From Helicobacter pylori Shi112 (GTDB lineage Bacteria; Campylobacterota; Campylobacteria; Campylobacterales; Helicobacteraceae), in NCBI RefSeq assembly GCF_000277405.1, contig NC_017741.1, positions 1,364,001-1,428,000 of the forward strand: a stretch of 64,000 nucleotides of DNA. The letters run 5' to 3'. The translations under genes were made by a program, and so were the position numbers. Below, piece by piece: positions 50,256-60,500 of this stretch (its first letter is position 1; every line of letters begins with the position of its first letter). The notes under the pieces were generated by a model, which was given only the letters and a program-made list of their open reading frames with translations, had not been told where the DNA came from and did not search any database.

Positions 50256-51458
50256 TTATCTCGTTGCTTTAGAACCAACATTAACAAAACCAACCGAAGT
50301 TCTTATGTTTTCAGGCTGAGAGGCTCTGTTTTTAATGTTATTTACAGCATTGCCTATTACACCTCCTGTTTCCACAAAAAAATTGCCAGTTCCCACAGAA
50401 GCGCCTTTAACGCCACCGCTTACTGCACTACCTACATTACTAGCAAAGCTTAAAAAACTTTGCGACCCAGCTTTTAAGAAGTTAGCTAAATCAACCGAGC
50501 CACCTTGTGTTCCAAAAATGGTATTGATAATATTTGGAATATTGCTAATTAAAGCTGAAGTAATCGCTGAAATGATAATAATGCCGATAGTTTCTATGAT
50601 ATTTTGAGTAGGGTTAAATAATTCTAACCCAATGGAGTTTAGCATGGCAAATAAAAATACAAGAGGTGCATAAAAGGTTAGAGAAAAGACTTTTTTAATG
50701 TAAGAAAAGAAAAATCCTTGAGTTTGTTTAAAAAATAAACAAGGCGTCATAAAAATAAAGCATAGTAAATAAAAAGTTTTTTCTATAAAAATAATACAAA
50801 TAAGATAAATTGTTTTAAATATAAGTAAGATTTGAAAAAACACAATAGCCACAAAAGATAGAGACTGCATAATGAAAACAAATGGTTTGCTAAAACCTAC
50901 ATTATTTTCTTTAAAGCTTTCATAAAAAGCAAAAAGTTGCTTGGTTTGATTTTTTATGATTCCTTGTATATTACCATTAAAACTTATAAAACTTTGATTT
51001 GGTTTATTTTGGGATTGATTTGATTGTTGTTGAGCTTTTTTGTAAAAAGTTTTTGTTGTTTCTTCAATAGCGTTATTAAGAATGATTGCAGGCGTTTCTA
51101 CAAAAAACTCTACATATGAATGGAATTTTTTAGGACTATTCAAAGCAAAGTGCATTAAGGATAGAAGAGCAAGAAAAAAAGCAAATTGCGTGAAAGTTTT
51201 TATTTCAAAAAATTCATTATTTTTGTATTTTTTTACAGAATATGCAAAAATAAGTATTGTTCCTATAGAAACCATAGCAGGTGCGATTGTTTTTGCAATA
51301 TTGTTGTATTTATCTTTAAATTCATTGGTGAAATTTTGAAATACGCCTATAATACTACTATAAAGCCCATCAGTAGCCACATTGAGATTATCAGCTGGTA
51401 TGAAATAAGAAATAATACCAATAGCAAGAGAAATACCACCCCAAACCAAATAAGGCAT
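50256..51458 (-). CDS. VirB6/TrbL-like type IV secretion membrane protein
   Basis: The 400-residue protein has about seven or eight membrane helices, a cytoplasmic or periplasmic Gln/Asn-rich loop (near 140-165) and a Gly/Ser-rich C-terminal tail (SFASNVGSAVSGGVKGASVG). This is the layout of VirB6/TrbL proteins, inner-membrane channel parts of type IV secretion systems. The call rests on layout and context, not on a motif. Its start overlaps the stop of the VirB5-like gene by 1 base. Confidence 0.75.
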   Translation of the reverse strand: MPYLVWGGISLAIGIISYFIPADNLNVATDGLYSSIIGVFQNFTNEFKDKYNNIAKTIAPAMVSIGTILIFAYSVKKYKNNEFFEIKTFTQFAFFLALLSLMHFALNSPKKFHSYVEFFVETPAIILNNAIEETTKTFYKKAQQQSNQSQNKPNQSFISFNGNIQGIIKNQTKQLFAFYESFKENNVGFSKPFVFIMQSLSFVAIVFFQILLIFKTIYLICIIFIEKTFYLLCFIFMTPCLFFKQTQGFFFSYIKKVFSLTFYAPLVFLFAMLNSIGLELFNPTQNIIETIGIIIISAITSALISNIPNIINTIFGTQGGSVDLANFLKAGSQSFLSFASNVGSAVSGGVKGASVGTGNFFVETGGVIGNAVNNIKNRASQPENIRTSVGFVNVGSKATR

Positions 51459-52396
51459 TATTCATCCCATCCTTGTGTAATATTGTTTTTCATTTGTTCA
51501 AACTTTTCTGTTGCTATATTCCCACCTTGTGTCATCATAAAAGATTTTTCAACATCAGGCAATTGTGAAGTGGGTAGTCCAAATTTATTTAAATTTGCTT
51601 TAAAAGCTTGACTTGTCTTTTTATTTATTTCTAAAAACTCTTTTTTAGTGCTTTCAGGAGGATTTAAAAGTGATGGCATAATGATATTTTGTTGTTTATA
51701 ATAAGTGTCCGAATAGGCACTTGCCATAAGAGACAGGGTTTGATTTATAAAGTTTAGGTTATTAGCAATATTGAGTAAAATTTGCGTGTTTAACATTTCA
51801 AATTTTTGTTTAAAGTCTGCATAGACTTTTGCTTTAGTTTCTTGATTTGTTGCTCCTTTAAGCCTTTCTATATACGAACTGTTGTCTTTCTCAAAAGTGT
51901 TTATCAGTCGTTCAATTTCAAGTATATTACTAAAACAATAATCCTTACCATCAATATTTTGTTTAGAGCAATATCCTTCTTTTGCATAAATAGGATTTTT
52001 AACGGAAAGCTCTTGTGTGAAACTTGCACCCCTGTTCTGTAAAGATGAAAAAAGTTTAAATGTTCTAGCTTGAGCTTCTTTGAATATTTCTAAATCAATT
52101 TGTTTTGACTGAGATAAAAAATCTCCATAGCACTGAAAATTTTTTGATATTAGACAAGTTTGTGCTTGAGCTAGGTATTGTTGCTTTTTTATCTCTAAAA
52201 ATTCTCGCTCTTTTGTTTTGCAAATAAAGTCTGCTAAAACCCTACCACTTAAACTTGTTGTTATATCTTGAGTGGTTGTAATTTGTGTATTTCCAAGCGC
52301 ATTAGCTAAATTTTCTAAAACTTGTCTAGCGGCACTCTTTTCTTTTCCCTTATCGGAGAAAAAAATCTCTTTTGTTTTTGGGTTAATTTTATTCAT
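51458..52396 (-). pseudogene. C-terminal part of a VirB5/TrbJ-like protein, separated by a frameshift
   Basis: The 312-residue ORF has no ribosome site at its ATG, and its frame stays open about 33 codons upstream (KLNALALQESAKNYNLAEKF), right up to where the 116-residue ORF at 52495-52845 stops. Together they would make one protein of about 460 residues. A gain of one base or loss of two near 52495-52510 (AAAAG/TATAAAATT region) would restore it. The sequence is helical, with Cys pairs (TCLISKNFQC and GYCSKQNIDGKDYC). The role is inferred from the N-terminal part. Confidence 0.7.
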
Positions 52397-52494
52397 ATCT
52401 AATTCAGGGCATTTGTTAGCAATATTTCGTAATAAAAATTTTTCGGCTAGATTGTAGTTTTTAGCGCTTTCTTGTAGAGCGAGAGCGTTTAATT

Positions 52495-52845
52495 TTATAT
52501 TCTTTTGGCAATTTGAGTTGCATTTTCTACTAAACCCATAGGGTTAGGGATATTTAAAATAGAACCATTCATAAACTGATTGGTTTTCAGTAAAATATCA
52601 TTCACTTTATTTAGTTGGTTAATGGTTGATTGAGCTTTTTCTATCATATCTTGGTATTTTTTGATTTGGTCAGTCCAGTGATTGACCTGTTGAACAAAGC
52701 GAGACTTGTCTATGGCGTCTTTTGCTTGTTGCCAGATATTCTGCGTAGGGTTATCCACAATCATAGCCACAGCGTTCAGGTGATTTAAAGCAATCGCCAA
52801 CAACAGAATAAGGGATTTTTTTAAAAAAGTCTTTAACGCTTTCAT
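52495..52845 (-). pseudogene. N-terminal part of a VirB5/TrbJ-like secreted protein
   Basis: The 116-residue ORF has a signal peptide (MKALKTFLKKSLILLLAIAL, cut near LNA). An amphipathic helical domain follows, with WTDQIKKYQDMIEKAQSTIN. This is typical of VirB5/TrbJ minor pilus proteins of type IV secretion. It starts 3 bases after the Gly/Asn-rich gene and ends at a frameshift. It is coupled to its neighbours, so the system was once a continuous operon 55041 to 50256. Confidence 0.7.
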
Positions 52846-52848
52846 GCC

Positions 52849-55041
52849 TTATCCTTGAAAAGGTCTATAAATCAGTCTTTGAGTGCAAGAAATTTTATTA
52901 TCATGCCAATAATACCAATTCTTACCAATTTTTGTGCTTTCACTCCAAATGTTATATTGAGAGCAAAAGCCTTCACTTTGATTGAGATAGTAATTAGTCC
53001 AATCAATATAGCCTTGCGATTGTTTAAGATCGTTATCCTTATAATAGCCTTGATGGATTTCTACATACTTCAAATAATCATTACCCAATTTCAATTCGTT
53101 TTTCAAAATGTTTTGAGTCCTGTTGATGGTGGTTTGAGTGGTGATAAGATTATAGGTTGTGGGGCTTTCATTATCTTGGGCTGGGCGTAAATAAGGTTGA
53201 GTGGTTTGAGTGGTAGTGGTTTTATAAGTGGCGCTCCAATCGGTGATACTAGGATTAGTATGGAAATATTGCGGTTGGCAACGATTGACTCCATAAGGTT
53301 TTTGGCATTGTTCCCTCTCACCATAATTTTTTCTTTCTATCTTAAAATAATGGCTTGTAGTCGTATCGCTTAAGACTTTAGAGCTGGACACACCCATCAC
53401 ATAAGGACTAACAACCGCACCACTTTTAATCCCTGCTTCAAAATTACAAGGCGTAACTTCTACCCATTCGCCATTAAGCTTGTTATAGCTTTTTAACATT
53501 GTAGGTCTTTTGGCTTCTAATTTAGCGTCATTGTATTCCCATTGACCGCATGCAAATTCTTGATATTGTGAGCTTAATTGGGTAGCAATCCCACGATTTA
53601 AAATCTGCTGTTTGTTAGGATTGTTTGGATCATTGTAATATTGATCCACGATGGGCGTTAAGGTTTGTGTTTTATCATTTTTTTCATACCTAACAATCCT
53701 GTCTTGCACTCTTGCATAATCGCTGCAAGGCACAGCGACATGGATTAGATTATCCATCCCACGAAACACGATTTCAGTTTGGAATGTCTGAGTTTTCCCC
53801 ATACCATAACCTTTATCGCTCGTGGTTTGTAAGGCGCATTTGCTGTCATCTTTGTAAAGTTGCATGGCGTATTGAGCGCCTTGTAAATCCACACAACCAC
53901 CGATATTTTGCGTTTTGTTTTCCCTATCTACATAGTAGTATTGCGTTTGCTTGATAGCCTTACCGGCTTCAAAATCGTATCTATAAGTGCATTTAGTGTC
54001 ATCTCTTAAAGCGTTCATAGAAATACAAGAACCATCTTTAGCGATAACATCTAGTTTCATCGTGTTGTTAGGGCTCAATTCAGGCACTTTACAATACTGG
54101 CTGGAGTAATTGTTTTCTTGCGAGTTAGGATTAATGGTGCTATTAGAACTACTGCCATTAGTTGGGCTAGTGGTGTTAGTAGGATTATTGGAATTGTTTG
54201 TGTCTCCATTACCAAAAGGAATAGGGAAAAGCCCCCCATTCCCTAACCCCCCACCACTTGAACTACCATTATTAAAATTGTCATACCCTCCTGTGTTATT
54301 GTTAGTAGAGCCATGATTAGTGAAATTATTCTCATACCCCCCTACAGAACCACCGCTTGAAGAACTAGAGCCATTCACTCCATCCACACCTAACACGCCA
54401 TCTGTATCAATACCACTGCCCACTGCATTATGATTTGAATTATTTCCATTTGCACCATTACTCCCACTGCTCCCATTTATCCCATCGTTGCCATTTATCC
54501 CATAGCCATTACTCCCATTTGCACCATCTTTACCATTGATAGCGTTATCATTGGGGCTGTTAGGGTTGTTGCTAAAAGGCGTGTTAACATACATAGGGTC
54601 ATTGGTAGCGTTCGTTTGAGCGATATTTTCTAGCTTTTGGTACTCTTCTTTACTAATACCTAAAATTTTAGCCACTTCTTCAGCATTCTCGCCTTTTAAA
54701 ACAAGGAGAGTGGATTCTTTAATCTTGGCGTTAGGAGGTATCTTTAAACTGGTTTTAGCAGGGCTAGTCAAAGGAAACGATTGATTGTCTCTTAAAAGAC
54801 TGGTGATTTCTATATCTATGCTGTTAGTTGCGTTGTTTCTAAAATAAAACCCATGAGCTTCTACTTTAAACACCCTCTTGCCTAACACCACCCTGCTTTC
54901 TATCGCTCCATTAGGCAAATTAGCGTCAATTTCTTTAGTGGTGATAATGCTCAAAGCATAAGCTGGACTAAGCAAACCTAATAAAAACGCTCCCAGAATA
55001 AAGTAGGAAAATAAAAAATGGTTATATAAATAAGTTTTCAT
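52849..55041 (-). CDS. Large secreted protein with collagen-like Gly/Asn-rich region
   Basis: The 730-residue protein has a signal peptide (1-29) and an N-terminal beta-type domain (30-150). A low-complexity region of about 130 residues follows, in which Gly, Asn and Ser dominate. It begins with near-triplet GKDGANGSNGYGINGND. The C-terminal domain (about 310-730) is Tyr- and Cys-rich with roughly a dozen Cys (for example QYCKVPEL, GSCISMN, VPCSDYA, GEREQCQ), suggesting disulfides outside the cytoplasm. I recognise no family. It lies upstream of the VirB5-like gene, so it may be a surface part of the conjugation machine. Confidence 0.7.
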   Translation of the reverse strand: MKTYLYNHFLFSYFILGAFLLGLLSPAYALSIITTKEIDANLPNGAIESRVVLGKRVFKVEAHGFYFRNNATNSIDIEITSLLRDNQSFPLTSPAKTSLKIPPNAKIKESTLLVLKGENAEEVAKILGISKEEYQKLENIAQTNATNDPMYVNTPFSNNPNSPNDNAINGKDGANGSNGYGINGNDGINGSSGSNGANGNNSNHNAVGSGIDTDGVLGVDGVNGSSSSSGGSVGGYENNFTNHGSTNNNTGGYDNFNNGSSSGGGLGNGGLFPIPFGNGDTNNSNNPTNTTSPTNGSSSNSTINPNSQENNYSSQYCKVPELSPNNTMKLDVIAKDGSCISMNALRDDTKCTYRYDFEAGKAIKQTQYYYVDRENKTQNIGGCVDLQGAQYAMQLYKDDSKCALQTTSDKGYGMGKTQTFQTEIVFRGMDNLIHVAVPCSDYARVQDRIVRYEKNDKTQTLTPIVDQYYNDPNNPNKQQILNRGIATQLSSQYQEFACGQWEYNDAKLEAKRPTMLKSYNKLNGEWVEVTPCNFEAGIKSGAVVSPYVMGVSSSKVLSDTTTSHYFKIERKNYGEREQCQKPYGVNRCQPQYFHTNPSITDWSATYKTTTTQTTQPYLRPAQDNESPTTYNLITTQTTINRTQNILKNELKLGNDYLKYVEIHQGYYKDNDLKQSQGYIDWTNYYLNQSEGFCSQYNIWSESTKIGKNWYYWHDNKISCTQRLIYRPFQG

Positions 55042-55084
55042 TTGTTTTTTGCTCCTTTATTAGAGCTTTTGTTGGGGTTTATTT

Positions 55085-56353
55085 TCAAAAACTCATCTCC
55101 ATAGGTATAGACACGCCATTATTTGCTAAGCTTTGATTATTTTTTAATTCTTTAGACTTTGTTAATGCGTTTTGTATGTTTTGCTTTGATTTATTTTCAA
55201 AAGCTTGTAGTTTAGGACTTAATGGCTTCTTCTCAGTGTTATTTTTTACAGATTTTTTACTATTAAAATCAACAGAATGATTACCCTGATTAAAATCAAT
55301 AGGTTCATCATCTAAAAAAGACAAGTCATTGTTATTCTTTACATTTTTAACCATCTCATTAACATTAGCATTATTTTGAGTTAAATTATTTTGATTTTCG
55401 CTATTAAACTTCCAAACACCCAAAACTCTTTTATCCACTTCGTTATTGGCAATAGCGTTTTGTAAGATTTTATGTTGCTCTTCATTGAGTGGGGGAATAT
55501 GATTTTCTTTTTGATTGTTAAAAATGCCATAAGGAGTTTGATTGGCTTTTGAATTTTGAATATTGTAAGTTATGGCAAGTTTTATGGGGTCATTTTCTTT
55601 TAAATTTTTATTATTGATTAGAGCTGTCATTAAAACTTCATTTAAAAATTCTTTGTGCTTTGTCTTCATAGCGCTTGGTTTTTTATTAACCAGCATGGCT
55701 AAAACTTGCAATTCTTTGGCACTCATATTGTGTTTAGCGTATTCTAAAAGCTCTTTTTTGAATAATTTATCAGAGTATTTTTTTTGTTTTTCACTAGGTA
55801 AATCTTGTTGTGTAACCTTAAAATTTTCTCTTCTGTTATGTAAAAAATTTTTTAAATTTGTTATAGGTATCAAATGAGAGTTTTTAGAATTTTCCCTAAT
55901 GTTTTCCTTTGTTTCTGTATTTAATTGTTCTTTATTTTGATAATTTTTATCGTCTTGTTTGTTGATAAACTCTTTGATCTCCAAGTTAAGCTTATCGTTT
56001 TGTAAATCATCACTTAAATGTTCTAAATCTTTTAAGTCATTTTGTAAAGCACTTTGTAATTCAAAATCAATATTATCTTGTTCTAAAAGTTGCTGTTGCG
56101 TTTTATCTGTCGTGATTGTTTGTTGTAACTCTTCAAGCTCTTTAGAATAGATAGATTGTAAAGTTTCAAATTCTGCATAATTAGATGCACGGCTTAAATC
56201 ATTAGAAAACCTAGTTAAAAAAGTTGTCCATTCTGCATTGCCACCAAATTTATTATAAATTTCTTTCATATCTTTTTTTAGCTGTTTAAAAAAATCACTC
56301 CAAGCTTTTGCTTTTTGTTGCTCATTGATGGAAAATAAACTATCAAGTAACAT
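55085..56353 (-). CDS. Hypothetical element protein, Asn/Lys/Glu-rich
   Basis: The 422-residue protein has no signal peptide or membrane helix. The N-terminal part (1-130) is helical and coiled-coil-like with many Leu/Glu/Gln. The middle has DKLFKKELLEYAKHNMSAKE and VLAMLVNKKPSAMKTKHKEF, and the C-terminal part is disordered and Asn-rich. I do not recognise it. Its stop and start are tightly packed with the next gene upstream (1 base gap from 56354), so it should be made with the ArdC-like protein. Confidence 0.65.
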   Translation of the reverse strand: MLLDSLFSINEQQKAKAWSDFFKQLKKDMKEIYNKFGGNAEWTTFLTRFSNDLSRASNYAEFETLQSIYSKELEELQQTITTDKTQQQLLEQDNIDFELQSALQNDLKDLEHLSDDLQNDKLNLEIKEFINKQDDKNYQNKEQLNTETKENIRENSKNSHLIPITNLKNFLHNRRENFKVTQQDLPSEKQKKYSDKLFKKELLEYAKHNMSAKELQVLAMLVNKKPSAMKTKHKEFLNEVLMTALINNKNLKENDPIKLAITYNIQNSKANQTPYGIFNNQKENHIPPLNEEQHKILQNAIANNEVDKRVLGVWKFNSENQNNLTQNNANVNEMVKNVKNNNDLSFLDDEPIDFNQGNHSVDFNSKKSVKNNTEKKPLSPKLQAFENKSKQNIQNALTKSKELKNNQSLANNGVSIPMEMSF

Positions 56354-57391
56354 TTAAAACTCCATTGTAGAGTATTGATCTACTTGCTTTTGTGTTTGGT
56401 TTTGTTTTTGATTTTCAAAAAAGATTTGTTGGTATTTTTCGTTTTTAATCGTGCAATAGTCATTGATAGTTTCAAACAATTTATCAATATTGTTTTTATA
56501 AGCGCTTTTTTGTTCATCACTAAAAGCATTGTTTTTATCTATATCGTTTAAAATCCTATCTTTGACATCTTTTAATACAAGATTAGAAGTGGCTCGTTTT
56601 TCCATAGGATAATCTTTATCATGTTCTAGTCTTATCATGGCGTTTGTAGATTTTTCAAAATGAGCGTTATTAAGGGGTTTTAGGTTTTCAATGAAATTAT
56701 CCATTTGTTGTTCGCTTAAATATTTAGAAAACGCTTCTAAATTATATAACTTTTCAATTTTTACATAAGGTTCGCATTTTTCTTGCACCCTTTCAAAATA
56801 AGTCTCACCCATTGAGTTAGTTTTTTCTTGAGTTTCATACAAGGGGATTTTTTCGCCCTTAGCATTTAGAATGTATTCACCTTGATTGTTTTTTGTATAA
56901 ATAATCTCGTTGTTTTCATTTCTTAGAATTTTATCTTTTGAGTGTTTAATGAACATAACTTCCACGCAAGGCTCATTGTTTTTAATTTCTCTTAAAGCGT
57001 TTCTAAGTTCATTAGCTTTTTGTGGTTCTTCATTGGTAAGCTTCCCTATTTCTAGCTTAATTGCAGCATCACTAAGCCCTATCCATGCACTTGAATTATA
57101 GTTATGTATAACCTTTTCTAAATCAAGGTTAAAATCATTTACATTGTTATAAGGAGCGCCTGAGTAAGCGCAAAAATTACGGCTATTTTGAGCTATGCTT
57201 TGTCTGTAATTATCTTTACTAATACCCATCTTTTCTAATTTAGCACCACTTTTATAAGGCGCTTCCACTTTATTGCTTGGGTTTGCTATAAATAAGAGAT
57301 TGTCTGCAACTTTTTTTGTGTAATAAATCTTAGCTCTCTCAAACTCATTTAGTCCCTTGTTTTGTGATACTTGCTCTGTATTTTGGTTCAT
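56354..57391 (-). CDS. ArdC-like candidate antirestriction protein
   Basis: The 345-residue protein resembles the ArdC N-terminal single-strand DNA-binding domain in pattern order. CAYSGAPYNNVNDFN (compare ArdC PYSGIN) is followed by SSAWIGLSDAAIKLEIG, then a Lys/Glu-rich part with EPCVEVMFIKH. A later KIEKLYNLEAFSKYL corresponds to the YTVFNVEQ region of ArdC. ArdC proteins (known family) protect incoming plasmid DNA from restriction. I see no zincin HEXXH, so only the binding half may be present. It is the first minus-strand gene, divergent from the methylase-helicase gene. Confidence 0.5.
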   Translation of the reverse strand: MNQNTEQVSQNKGLNEFERAKIYYTKKVADNLLFIANPSNKVEAPYKSGAKLEKMGISKDNYRQSIAQNSRNFCAYSGAPYNNVNDFNLDLEKVIHNYNSSAWIGLSDAAIKLEIGKLTNEEPQKANELRNALREIKNNEPCVEVMFIKHSKDKILRNENNEIIYTKNNQGEYILNAKGEKIPLYETQEKTNSMGETYFERVQEKCEPYVKIEKLYNLEAFSKYLSEQQMDNFIENLKPLNNAHFEKSTNAMIRLEHDKDYPMEKRATSNLVLKDVKDRILNDIDKNNAFSDEQKSAYKNNIDKLFETINDYCTIKNEKYQQIFFENQKQNQTQKQVDQYSTMEF

Positions 57392-57449
57392 ATAAAACCC
57401 CTAAAAATAAAAATTTTTTAAATATAACCATATTTTTAAAAACTAAACA

Positions 57450-57488
57450 ATACGGGTTTTTTAAGATTTTTATTCTAAAAACCCGTAT
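57450..57488. promoter_or_regulatory. 12-bp perfect inverted repeat between divergent genes (possible operator)
   Basis: ATACGGGTTTTT (57450-57461) and AAAAACCCGTAT (57477-57488) are exact inverted copies with a 15-base spacer. They lie in the 153-base gap between the ArdC-like and methylase-helicase starts. This is a GC-containing island in very AT-rich DNA. The T-run after the first arm could also act as a terminator, but with two divergent starts an operator is more likely. Confidence 0.55.
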
Positions 57489-57544
57489 GTTCTAGTTACT
57501 GAATTTATGTCCTAATAGTAAAAACCTATTCCAAAGGACTACAC

Positions 57545-60500
57545 ATGCAAAAAAAGAAAGCTAAAAACCCACAACCGAATTTATTTAGCATCTTAGATAA
57601 TGGCGATATTGCAACAAACAATCTTGCTGAAGAATCAGACAAGGTCAATGAAACACAAGAGCCACTCCCTTATGTCGTAAAAACTCAAATCAATACAGCA
57701 AGAATGATTTCTAGAAATCCTATTGAATGGGCAAGGTATTTAAGCTTTGAAAGACGAGTGCATAAGGATAATAGTAGAGAAGATGTCAATTTCTTTGCTA
57801 ATGGTGAGATAAAAGAAAGTTCTCGTGTTTATGAAGCGAATGAGAAAGGGTTTGAAAGGCGTATAACTAAAAAATACGATCTGATTGATAGAAATAAAGA
57901 ATTTTTTTCAAAAGAAATTGACATTTTAACCTACAAAAACAGCTTAGAAGAATTGAAAGAGCAAGGTTTAGAAATCCAATTGACCCACCACCATGAAACG
58001 CATAAGAAAACCTTAGAAAATGGCAATGAAATCGCTAAAGAATACGACTATCTTAAAGATATTTATCACGAAGTAGAAAGAACAAAAACTGGTGAATTGG
58101 TAAGAGGAATAATCCCTAGTATTTCTAGCGCTGAGTATTTTAAGCTCTATAACAAACTGCCTTTTGAATCCATAAACAATGAAAATACCAAACTGAATAC
58201 TAATAACACTATTAAAAATACAATAGAGACTAATGCTTCTAACAATATTATTCAAAATAATGATAATAATAATCCAAATTTAAGCATTGCTGATTTAGAA
58301 TTAGAGCAACAGAATTTAGGAGAACAAAATGGAAAAGAAAGAACAAATCGCGCAGATGAGCCGAATAGAACTAGAGCAGGAATTCCGCAAGAAATTCACC
58401 GCAGAAGCGAACATGGAGGACAGCAAGAGGGAGTGGAGCGATCGAGTGATGAAGAACTTTTACACCAAGACTCTAGTTTATTTATTGAGCCTAGAGAGCA
58501 GGGAGGAACAAGAGGAGTTTATAGATCTAGCGACCAACAGGCAGTTTCAGAAAAATCCCATAGAGAGAGAGATAAACTACATGAACATGTATCTAGAGGA
58601 GATGGAGTATCAGCAAGAGCAGATACAAGAGCAGATAGCAATGGAGCATCAAGTCAAGCAAGCCGAATGGAAAATGGAGCAAGAAGCGAAGAAAAGGGGG
58701 ATAATCCCAGCGATGAGAGAGGAGTATCACCCACACCGCAATCCCCATCTCATCAACAAAATAGCTCCAGAGATTTGGGGCTTTCTCTCTCTAGAGAACA
58801 GCCAGGACAGACTGGACGCTTACGCCTTTTTGATCATGGACAGATGGGCTCATTATTTCCCACAGACCATGAAAACCAAAGATCAAAGAACGATAATGAG
58901 CTTGATAGAAGCAGTAATAGAACAAACGAAAATGGAGACAAAAGCCCTAGACAGAATGGAAGCGCAAATCAAGAGAGCGCAAGGAGTGAGCGATATGGAA
59001 TTGCTCAAGGAAGCTCAAGTCAATCAGTATTACCACTTGCTCAAAGCCGATTACATCATGCAGGACTCAGCACACCAAATGGACTTGGAAACCTTGAAGA
59101 AGACAGGGATCAAGAGAGAGGACTTTTATCAAATTTAGACCATTTAGAAAGCCTGCTTAACGCTATTAGAAACAACACCATAGCGAGTGAGCCTGACTTT
59201 AGAACTAGGCTCTTAGAAGCCATTCAAAACAACGAGCCTTTAAAAGATAGCATTGTAGGGATGCAGCTCCTTAAAGACCCTACGACTAAAATCTTTTATG
59301 ACAAATTCCAATTAAAAATCAGCCCTAAAAAAGTATTAGAGATTTTAGAAAATCGCATTAAAAAATCCATTGAAACAGCGAATGAAACGCTAAACGCATT
59401 CAACGCGCTGGATAGTCAAGCCATTGATGGAAACGCTATTTCTAATAGTGTAGGATTAAATCCCACACAAGAGAGTGGGATAACAGACAATAGCGTAGAG
59501 TTAAATAACGCTCAAGAACAAACCGCGCAAGAGCAAGACACGCAAGAAAACGCGCAAACCACGATAAAACAAGAAACACCAACCGCACCAGCCATCCCCC
59601 TTAATCCTAAAATAGATTTTAAACCGAGCGAAGAAGTTTTAATTAAGGGAGCTAAAACTCGCTACAAGGCTAACATAAAAGCCATTGAGCTTTTAAAAGA
59701 ATTGCAAGCCAAACAAGAGATCTTAAAAGGCGATTATTACGCCACTCAAGAAGAGCAAAAAATCCTAGCGCAATTTAGCGGATGGGGTGGGTTAGAAAGC
59801 TACTTTAAAAAGGATCAACGCCCTGAAGAATTTAAGGAATTAAACGCCTTACTCACTAAAGATGAATTCAGAAGAGCTTATTCAAGCACAAGAGACGCTT
59901 ACTACACCCCTAAATTAGTTATTGATAGCATTTATCAGGGATTAGATCAATTAGGGTTTAATAACGACAACCATCAAAAAGAAATCTTTGAACCCAGTTT
60001 AGGCACAGGCAAATTCATCGCTCATGCGCCAAGCGATAAGAATTACCGCTTTATGGGAACAGAATTAGATCCTATTAGCGCTAATATTTCTAAATTCCTT
60101 TACCCTAATCAAGTCATCAACAACACCGCTTTAGAAAACCACCAATTCTATCAAGAATACGATGCGTTTGTGGGCAATCCTCCTTATGGCAGTCATAAAA
60201 TCTATAGCTCCAATGACAAAGAATTGAGTAACGAGAGCGTTCATAATTACTTTTTAGGGAAAGCTATCAAAGAATTGAAAGATGATGGCATAGGAGCGTT
60301 TGTGGTGAGTTCTTGGTTTATGGATGGTAAAAACCCTAAAATGAGAGAACACATCGCGCAAAACACCACTTTTTTAGGAGCGATAAGATTGCCTAATAGC
60401 GTGTTTAAAGCAACAGGCGCTGAAGTGAGTAGCGACATTGTGTTTTTTAAAAAAGGCGTTGATGGAGCAACCAATCAAAGCTTCACTAAAGCTATGCCTT

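Noticed and set aside
55572-55877. 101-residue plus-strand ORF opposite the 422-residue element protein
   Set aside because: No ribosome site; composition is the complement of a Lys/Asn-rich gene and has no pattern of its own.
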